From Prochlorococcus sp. AG-402-K16 (GTDB taxonomy: Bacteria > Cyanobacteriota > Cyanobacteriia > PCC-6307 > Cyanobiaceae), in NCBI GenBank assembly GCA_003216795.1, contig QCIH01000001.1:186001-250000 (forward strand): 64,000 bases of DNA, in the 5' to 3' direction. The notes under the pieces were generated by a model. It worked only from the letters and a program-made list of their open reading frames with translations. It was not told the DNA's origin and searched no databases. The translations under genes and the position numbers were made by a program. Within the stretch, counting starts at the first letter, position 1. Each line of letters opens with the position of its first letter. Positions 58,226-64,000 of this stretch are shown here, one piece after another.

Positions 58226-59980
58226 TTAAAAACCAGAAACCATGTCTGCTATTGCAATAGGTCCACCTATAGTGCCAACTAGAGCCAAATGAGCAGTTTC
58301 AACATCGTCTTGATGATCAAAAGAGCTATTTGCGTAAGTAATAGAATCGTTTAATCCTGCAAAAGCGGTTAAATTAGCTGTGTCAGCTTTAACGTTAACA
58401 ACTTCAGAATCAATAGTGGACCATGTAGTAACTCTTGAATCAGCTGTGGATAATAAATCAGTTTTTTCAATTGAACCATGTATTGTTGAATTCCATTCTG
58501 CTGAAAGAACAGCTAGATCATCTGTATCAATATTGCCGTCGAAATCTGCATCAACATCATCAAAATCACTAGCAGAATCAAAAGCTAGTTTACCGGCATT
58601 TAGGAATGCTAAATCCTTTAAGGAAACTCTTCCATCGAAGTTAAGATCGCCTTGAAATGTAACTACGTTTTTAGTAACTTTTGAAATATCATTAGTTCCA
58701 TTTAAGTCATCATTATTTTGTCCATCTAACCTGAAGAAGTCTAAATCTGAAAGTTTAGTTCCAGCAGAAACTGTATCTTTGATAGTTACATCAAATTTAA
58801 GCTTAAATTTATCAGCTGGAGTAGTATCAAAGCCAGTTCCATCAACAGTTGATAATTGAGTTTCAAAACCTTCAATTAGGTTAGGGGTCATATTTGATGA
58901 ACCTTCTAAATAAGTACTAACAAAAGTATTATCTAAACCGGATTTTAGTGAGATCTGAGATGATGCGACATCTACAAGTTTTACCTTATCTAACATCTCG
59001 GAATATGTTCCTACATTAGTCCAATAAGTTTCAGCAGTAACAGTACTTCCTGATCTAACTAGGAAAGTAGTTTCATCGGAACCAATATGTCTTTGTGTAT
59101 AGATGTTTGTACCAAAATCTTCAAATTGAGATTTTGCTTCGTGTAAGGTAACTTTATTTAAAGCTAGTTCAGAAACATTATCTGTTTCCTCAGCTGTTGT
59201 AACATCTGCCTCTTCTAGAGAAAGGATATCAGCAGTATTTGAACCAGCCCGATCAGAAACAACAGTATCATAAATGTTTGTTATTGCTGAAAGATTTAAT
59301 TCACCTTGCTTAGCAGTAAGTGTGTCAGATATTTCTTCAGTTACAAGCAGTCCAGTATCAAGATCAATTATAGTATTATCTTCCTGAATTTCATAGAGCA
59401 TATCAGTGTAACCAACATGCGCGGGGTTTTCAGCGTCATAAAGTACATTAACTGTTTTAGTAAAGGAAGAGTCTAATAAGTTCTCAATCTCAGCATCACT
59501 ATTAATAGTTACATCTTCAAGAGTAAATAATTCTGTCCATTCATCAGCTCCTGCATCAGAACTGGCAACACCTGTGCCTCCACTTACCTTGTCTAAAACA
59601 GCTCCAGTGAATCTTATTTTATCTCCTGATAAGAAATCGTATGAAACACCAGTTGTAAAATCAGTACCCGCTGTAAATTTGGTACCAGCAAAATCTTTGA
59701 AGAGTGATTGTCCGCCTGAAACACTGTCAAAACCAAGTGTTACATCTATAGTTTCAAGGTTAATGATTGAGCTGTCTGCAGCATCATTTACCTTTACATA
59801 ATATTTGATTTTATAGTCAGCACCACCTCCTACTCCAAGGTCAGTATCCCATTTGGTAGTGGTACCATGATCACCAATAAGTATGCCCGAAATAGCATCA
59901 GTATGTGAACCATGACCATCTTGGTTATAAATCTCATATTTATATTCAAGAGCGTTACTTGTAAAGGTGAAAGCAGCCAT
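58226..59980 (-). CDS. secreted protein with two dockerin-like calcium loops, 584 aa
   Basis: MAAFTFTSNALEYKYEIYNQDGHGSH..., no signal peptide, acidic, Thr/Asp rich, no Cys visible, as is usual for type I substrates. Near the C-terminus are two EF-hand-like dockerin loops, GDLNFDGRVSLKDLAFLNAGK and ADFDGNIDTDDLAVLSAEWN. A segment IYTQRHIGSDETTFLVRSGSTVTAETYWTNVG is closely mirrored in the next gene (LWTQRVVGSNAKTFLIRNGSTVSGRSWWSNIG), so the C-terminal halves are paralogous. Probably exported by the adjacent T1SS and part of the same surface structure. Confidence 0.78.
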   Translation of the reverse strand: MAAFTFTSNALEYKYEIYNQDGHGSHTDAISGILIGDHGTTTKWDTDLGVGGGADYKIKYYVKVNDAADSSIINLETIDVTLGFDSVSGGQSLFKDFAGTKFTAGTDFTTGVSYDFLSGDKIRFTGAVLDKVSGGTGVASSDAGADEWTELFTLEDVTINSDAEIENLLDSSFTKTVNVLYDAENPAHVGYTDMLYEIQEDNTIIDLDTGLLVTEEISDTLTAKQGELNLSAITNIYDTVVSDRAGSNTADILSLEEADVTTAEETDNVSELALNKVTLHEAKSQFEDFGTNIYTQRHIGSDETTFLVRSGSTVTAETYWTNVGTYSEMLDKVKLVDVASSQISLKSGLDNTFVSTYLEGSSNMTPNLIEGFETQLSTVDGTGFDTTPADKFKLKFDVTIKDTVSAGTKLSDLDFFRLDGQNNDDLNGTNDISKVTKNVVTFQGDLNFDGRVSLKDLAFLNAGKLAFDSASDFDDVDADFDGNIDTDDLAVLSAEWNSTIHGSIEKTDLLSTADSRVTTWSTIDSEVVNVKADTANLTAFAGLNDSITYANSSFDHQDDVETAHLALVGTIGGPIAIADMVSGF

Positions 59981-60279
59981 GAAAAATTTTATCTGTTATA
60001 TGTATACGATTAATATAGCACCTTAAATCAGATAATTTTTAGATTTTTTTTTAGGTTTAATTTTTAAGATATTTTTTTTGTATTAGCATGAACAAAAATT
60101 ATTTAGTGTATTCTAAAAGCCAAGTCTACGACTGCGATATCTAAATTCATTAAAAAACAAATAAGCAAATATTTTGTATAGTAATTTACATTTTAAATAT
60201 ATGAAAATCTTGACAATATTTTACATTGATTTTGTATGTCTTAAATTCTGTATAATGCTATACCAAATTCAAGTGTTAA
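59981..60279. other. AT-rich spacer between the two dockerin-like genes
   Basis: No ORF. It contains poly-T/poly-A tracts near 60040-60080 and TATAAT-like boxes (minus-strand promoter of the 584-aa gene likely within 59990-60060). Nothing else recognised. Confidence 0.5.
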
Positions 60280-63045
60280 TTAAAGAGAATTGTCGTTTGA
60301 AGCATTAAAGGATGGAGGCAACAATCCACTATCTAATAAATCTTGATGTTCTAAATATGCAGAGTTATCAAAATTTATTATGGTGTCTAATTCTGTGATA
60401 GAACCAACCCGAAGGCCTGTAGTTTCTTCTTGAATATTTTCTGGAACTTGCCACTTTGTTTCATTCCAGGAAACATCATGGTCAACAGAATTATGAATTG
60501 ATTTCATAAAATCCTGCTCTAAGACAGCAATATCACTAATCGATATTTCTCCATCAAAATTTGCATCTACGTCTTTTGATGCAATAAAAGAATTTTGATC
60601 GGCATATAATTTACCTGCATTTAAATATGCCAAATCAGATAGAGAAACCCTACCATCATAATTTAAATCTCCTTGGTAGGTGATTATGTTTCTCGAAAGA
60701 AGATTACCGTTATTTTCTATAGCTTCATTATTTTTAAAATCATCTCCATCGATTGAGTAAAAACTTTCAGCAGCTATAGATTCTCCAACCTGCCCATTAA
60801 CTTTTACATCTAATTCAATCGAAAATGATTCGGATGTAGTGTCATCCCAAGAACTTGCTTTCCCATCATTGGATACTGAAGTTACACTATATCCTGCTAC
60901 TGTATTTTCTCCTGATTCTGATAAATTTAACCTCTGTCCATAATTAATTAGGGTAAGTTGATTAGCTGAATCTAAGTTCTCAGCAATTATTGAATCTAAC
61001 TCAGTTTCAAAGTTTCCAATATTAGACCACCAAGACCTTCCGCTAACAGTTGATCCATTTCTTATTAAAAAAGTCTTTGCATTAGAACCAACAACTCTTT
61101 GAGTCCAGAGAGTTGTGCCATGTTCAACCAAATTAGCAAAAGTTTGATAGGTATATATCTCATTAGTTCTATCTATTTCAATAGAAAGATTAGATTCGTC
61201 AAAACCTAATTCATTTAAAGAACCTATATATGCATTGTCTAAGTCTCCATTATTGTCAGTATCTTGATAATTAGATAGAACAGTATCAAAGTCATTGGAA
61301 ATAAAATTCAAATCAAGAGTTTCACCATTTTCAGTACCTCTCTCCACATTTTGATCAAAAGATAAGTTTTTAATTCTAAAAAGCTCGACATAATTAGTAT
61401 TAATTCTTTCGGTAGCAGATAATTCACTTCCAATAGAACCAGAGACTCTAAATCCCTCTTTTAGTTTGTCGCCATACATGCCATTAAAAACCTGGCTATC
61501 TAGATGTGAGTATGATTTTGCAAAATTTACATTATCTCCAAACTCAATATTTGAATTATTAAAATCTTTAAAAACACCATCAGCTAAATTAACTGTTAAA
61601 TCAAAAGATTCTAGATTCCATAAAGTATCGTAATTTGTTGTTTTTGCTTCGATTAATAAATCATATTTCTTTTGACTGTAGATCTCATCAAATACTGTTT
61701 GTTCTCCAGAGTCATCCAAAGTCCACAAGTTGACGCCATTAACTTGTTCACCGGTTTCAGAATCAAGAAGTTTATAGCTATATCTCAAAATAGCCACATC
61801 ATTATCTATTTCTTTCTCATTAACAGGATAGGTGGTTTCTCCTAAATTATAGATTTGAACATTTCCAGCATCATTTATACCTCCATTTAAAGAACTTACC
61901 GCAAGAGTATTTCCATCTTCGGAAAAACTTAGTGATGATCCAAAGTTCTCATTTACTTCTGAACCTCCCAAATCAAAACCCGATTGTCTCCATAAATTTG
62001 CATTCTGATCAAAATTAAAAACTCTGACTTGACCTGAATCTATATTATTTGAAAAATCATGTTTAATTGAACCAACGCCTAAATATTCCCCATTGTTTGA
62101 TAAATCTAATGAATAAGAACTTAAATCTCCAATCTTGCTTCCATCTATATCGTTACCTTTCTTGATCCAATTATCATTTAATGAATCATATTCATAAACT
62201 CTTACGTGGCCAGAATTGATTAAACTATTGCCATCATTTTTCATCGCACCAATTGCGATAAGAGAGCCATCTAATTCATTATTTGGGGAGGCTATGCTTA
62301 TTACAGTTCCAGATTCATCAGTATTTTCTTCTCCAACAATGTTATTTCCTAACTTTGTCCATTGATTATTATTTAAATAGTAAGAAGAAACGAAACCTTT
62401 TTTATCAACTGATCCCTTTTCTGGAGAACCAATCGCAATTAAATCATTATTTAAATCTACTGAATATCCAAGATTTTCATTTGATATATTTCCATAAAAT
62501 GGGTCACTAATTTCTTCCCATTCGCCTGAAGAGTCACTAAAGCCAAAAACATTTACTGATCCTGCATCTTTCTCTCCGTTCAACAAATCATAATGTGGAT
62601 CACCAACCGCAATACGTAATCCATCATTAGAAAGATTAATTGACCAACCAAATGAATCGTTATTTTCACTCCCAGTTATTTGATTTCCTAATGGTTGCCA
62701 GCTATTATTCTGAAATCCGTAAATACTTACAAAACCATTACTATTTTCATCTCCAGGTGATCCAACTGCTAGTACTTCTCCATTCTCTGATAAATCAATC
62801 GAATAACCAAAATTCTCATTGAAAGATAACCCTGAAATAGTCTCTCCTAATTGAACATTATTTGGATCAGCAAGATTGTATACTTTTACATTTCCTGAAT
62901 TAATTAAACCTGAAATATCATCATTACTGTAAGGAGAACTGACTGCTAGGGTATTTGAATTATTTGCATAGGAAATATCCCAGCCAAAATTCTCACTTTT
63001 GACTGAATTTTCAATTTCTTCTGTTTTATTCCAAATTGAAGCCAA
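60280..63045 (-). CDS. secreted FG-GAP-like propeller protein with dockerin-like end, 921 aa
   Basis: The N-terminal 400 residues hold about seven repeats of the type G-x-S-I-D-L-S-x-x-G-x-x-L-A-V-G-S-P...G-x-V-x-V-Y (e.g. FGYSIDLSENGEVLAVGSP, FGWSINLSNDGLRIAVGDP), an FG-GAP-like beta-propeller. The C-terminal half is paralogous to the 584-aa protein and ends with calcium loops GDLNYDGRVSLSDLAYLNAGK and ANFDGEISISDIAVLEQDF. No signal peptide, so type I secretion is likely. Adhesive or structural role by family; ligand unknown. Confidence 0.82.
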   Translation of the reverse strand: MASIWNKTEEIENSVKSENFGWDISYANNSNTLAVSSPYSNDDISGLINSGNVKVYNLADPNNVQLGETISGLSFNENFGYSIDLSENGEVLAVGSPGDENSNGFVSIYGFQNNSWQPLGNQITGSENNDSFGWSINLSNDGLRIAVGDPHYDLLNGEKDAGSVNVFGFSDSSGEWEEISDPFYGNISNENLGYSVDLNNDLIAIGSPEKGSVDKKGFVSSYYLNNNQWTKLGNNIVGEENTDESGTVISIASPNNELDGSLIAIGAMKNDGNSLINSGHVRVYEYDSLNDNWIKKGNDIDGSKIGDLSSYSLDLSNNGEYLGVGSIKHDFSNNIDSGQVRVFNFDQNANLWRQSGFDLGGSEVNENFGSSLSFSEDGNTLAVSSLNGGINDAGNVQIYNLGETTYPVNEKEIDNDVAILRYSYKLLDSETGEQVNGVNLWTLDDSGEQTVFDEIYSQKKYDLLIEAKTTNYDTLWNLESFDLTVNLADGVFKDFNNSNIEFGDNVNFAKSYSHLDSQVFNGMYGDKLKEGFRVSGSIGSELSATERINTNYVELFRIKNLSFDQNVERGTENGETLDLNFISNDFDTVLSNYQDTDNNGDLDNAYIGSLNELGFDESNLSIEIDRTNEIYTYQTFANLVEHGTTLWTQRVVGSNAKTFLIRNGSTVSGRSWWSNIGNFETELDSIIAENLDSANQLTLINYGQRLNLSESGENTVAGYSVTSVSNDGKASSWDDTTSESFSIELDVKVNGQVGESIAAESFYSIDGDDFKNNEAIENNGNLLSRNIITYQGDLNYDGRVSLSDLAYLNAGKLYADQNSFIASKDVDANFDGEISISDIAVLEQDFMKSIHNSVDHDVSWNETKWQVPENIQEETTGLRVGSITELDTIINFDNSAYLEHQDLLDSGLLPPSFNASNDNSL

Positions 63046-63133
63046 ATATTATCCCGACTAAGACTAAAATAAGCCTTTTTTTTAAAGAAGTAAATCAAAT
63101 CTAGGATATATGTAAAAAAGGTTACCTACTTTC

Positions 63134-64000
63134 CTAAGTCTCACAAAAGTTAATAGTTTTGTATTGTGCTTCCAATGCTCCTAAGTTCTTAGCTTTTTCC
63201 CAATCATTGCAAGCATTATTTAACTTTTCTAATTTAAAAAAAATCTCACCTCTTTTCAAAAAAGCTCTTCTTTTATCTTTCTCAGATTTTGAATTCACTA
63301 TAATTTTGTTTAAAGCATTAATAGCTGCATTTTTGTTTCCTAAAAAATCAAAGGCTAAAGCTCTTGCAAAAAAAATTCTCGAATCATAAGTTTTCCACTT
63401 ACTTTTAAGTAGTGCACATGAAATTTCTAAATTTCTTAAGGCCTCATCATTATTCGAAATTTGACTAGAAATTTTTGTTAATTCATCAAGCATTTTTAGG
63501 TAATTATTAAAAATATTGGGGACTTTGATATCTGACTTGCAATTTTCTAATTCTTCATTTTGTTCATAAAAATCTTGGTTGTTTTGTATTTTATCCTTGA
63601 GATTTGAATTTAAATTACTTAAATTATTTACTTTATTTCCTTCTCCTTGAAAATCTCTAGAATAATGAGATGGAATTTTCCTTAATTTTGGTTTATTTAG
63701 ATATTCATTTAAGAATTCTTCGGCAAGCAATGACGAAATCGCAAAATTTAATCCTTCTGTTTCTTTAAAGACAAAAGAATTAATACCTATTACACATCCA
63801 CTTTTATCTAAAAGAGGTCCACCCGAATTGCCTTGATTTATTGCAGCATCAGTTTGAATAAGTTTCCCATCATTTCTAATAGCGCTAATTATTCCCCTTG
63901 TAATTGAAAAACCTAATCCTCTAGGAGAACCAATAGCTACAACTTCTCTTCCAACTGCTGTATTTTCTAAATTTATTTTGAGCACATTACCTTTTATAAA
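63134..64000 (-). CDS. HtrA/DegP-like serine protease with TPR-like tail, partial
   Basis: The frame is open to the window edge (GNVLKINLENTAVGREVVAIGSPRGLGFSITRGIISAI), so the N-terminus, including catalytic His and probably Asp, lies outside. The catalytic Ser is in TDAAINQGNSGGPLLD, followed by GINSFVFKETEGLNFAIS. Instead of PDZ domains it has a linker and TPR-like helices (ALAFDFLGNKNAAINALNKII...RRAFLKRGEIFFKLEKLNNACNDWEKAKNLG). Likely a periplasmic or surface quality-control protease; a link with maturation of the neighbouring giant proteins is possible. Confidence 0.85.
   Translation of the reverse strand, partial: FIKGNVLKINLENTAVGREVVAIGSPRGLGFSITRGIISAIRNDGKLIQTDAAINQGNSGGPLLDKSGCVIGINSFVFKETEGLNFAISSLLAEEFLNEYLNKPKLRKIPSHYSRDFQGEGNKVNNLSNLNSNLKDKIQNNQDFYEQNEELENCKSDIKVPNIFNNYLKMLDELTKISSQISNNDEALRNLEISCALLKSKWKTYDSRIFFARALAFDFLGNKNAAINALNKIIVNSKSEKDKRRAFLKRGEIFFKLEKLNNACNDWEKAKNLGALEAQYKTINFCET

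Noticed and set aside
62283-62822. Two plus-strand ORFs in the propeller gene
   Set aside because: Repetitive His/Gln/Leu-rich antisense of the FG-GAP-like repeats.

Overview
The window is very AT-rich, densely packed and full of marine picocyanobacterial families: Hli, DUF1651-like and DUF6447-like small proteins, an SLH-type porin, and PstS/PhoB/PhoR. It is almost certainly a high-light Prochlorococcus genomic island. No 16S rRNA or core housekeeping block is present, so the genus call rests on gene content, base composition and island architecture.

Layout. One intact tRNA-Pro(TGG) at 20916-20989 is the hub of an array of integrated elements. To its left, truncated 5' halves of the same tRNA, each preceded by a copy of the tRNA upstream region, lie at 2461, 3444 and 4654. 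To its right, truncated 3' halves lie at 22773, 26042, 33965 and 38392. The sequence shared by left and right fragments is the anticodon stem-loop GTGCTTTGGGAGCA(C), which I take as the crossover core. This divides the left 39 kb into elements that I call T-3 (to 2497), T-2 (2486-3486), T-1 (3472-4695), T0 (4682-20958), T1 (20944-22787), T2 (22773-26056), T3 (26042-33978), T4 (33964-38406) and T5 (from 38392). T-2 and T0 to T4 carry their own 8-10 bp direct-repeat pair, 10-12 bp period, near both ends. The repeat is the same at the two ends of an element and differs between elements. This looks like arm-type recombinase binding sites. The array fits the tRNA-integrating tyrosine-recombinase elements of Prochlorococcus known as tycheposons.

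Only T0 and T3 keep a tyrosine recombinase. T0 (about 16 kb) has a left replication module (mini NAD-ligase, HTH, VapE-like ATPase, HTH), then a nutrient/toxicity cargo: arsR-gapdh-arsJ (arsenate export as 1-arseno-3-phosphoglycerate), a ChrA-type transporter, pstS, a phosphate-stress porin, phoR-phoB and a GST. T3 (about 8 kb) is a phage-satellite-like element: HTH, small proteins, a RecA-like ATPase, a prohead protease-major capsid fusion, HTH, and an integrase/mini-ligase operon. T1 carries a packed operon of small secreted proteins that all start with the same signal peptide. T2 carries an IscA-like protein, a CobW-like GTPase and two metallophosphoesterase-like proteins behind a Zur/Fur-like site. 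T4 carries Hli, an RRM RNA-binding protein and many small proteins.

Left of T0 are an inverse-autotransporter beta-barrel with an adjacent exoprotein, a frameshifted secreted protein, and a sulfotransferase. From about 40 kb to the right edge runs a different module, nearly all on the minus strand: a type I secretion system (HlyD adaptor, ABC exporter with CNB- and C39-like N-terminus, PpiC-type isomerase), a 4164-residue cadherin-like giant surface protein, two proteins with paired dockerin-like calcium loops (one with an FG-GAP-like propeller), and an HtrA-like protease that runs off the window.
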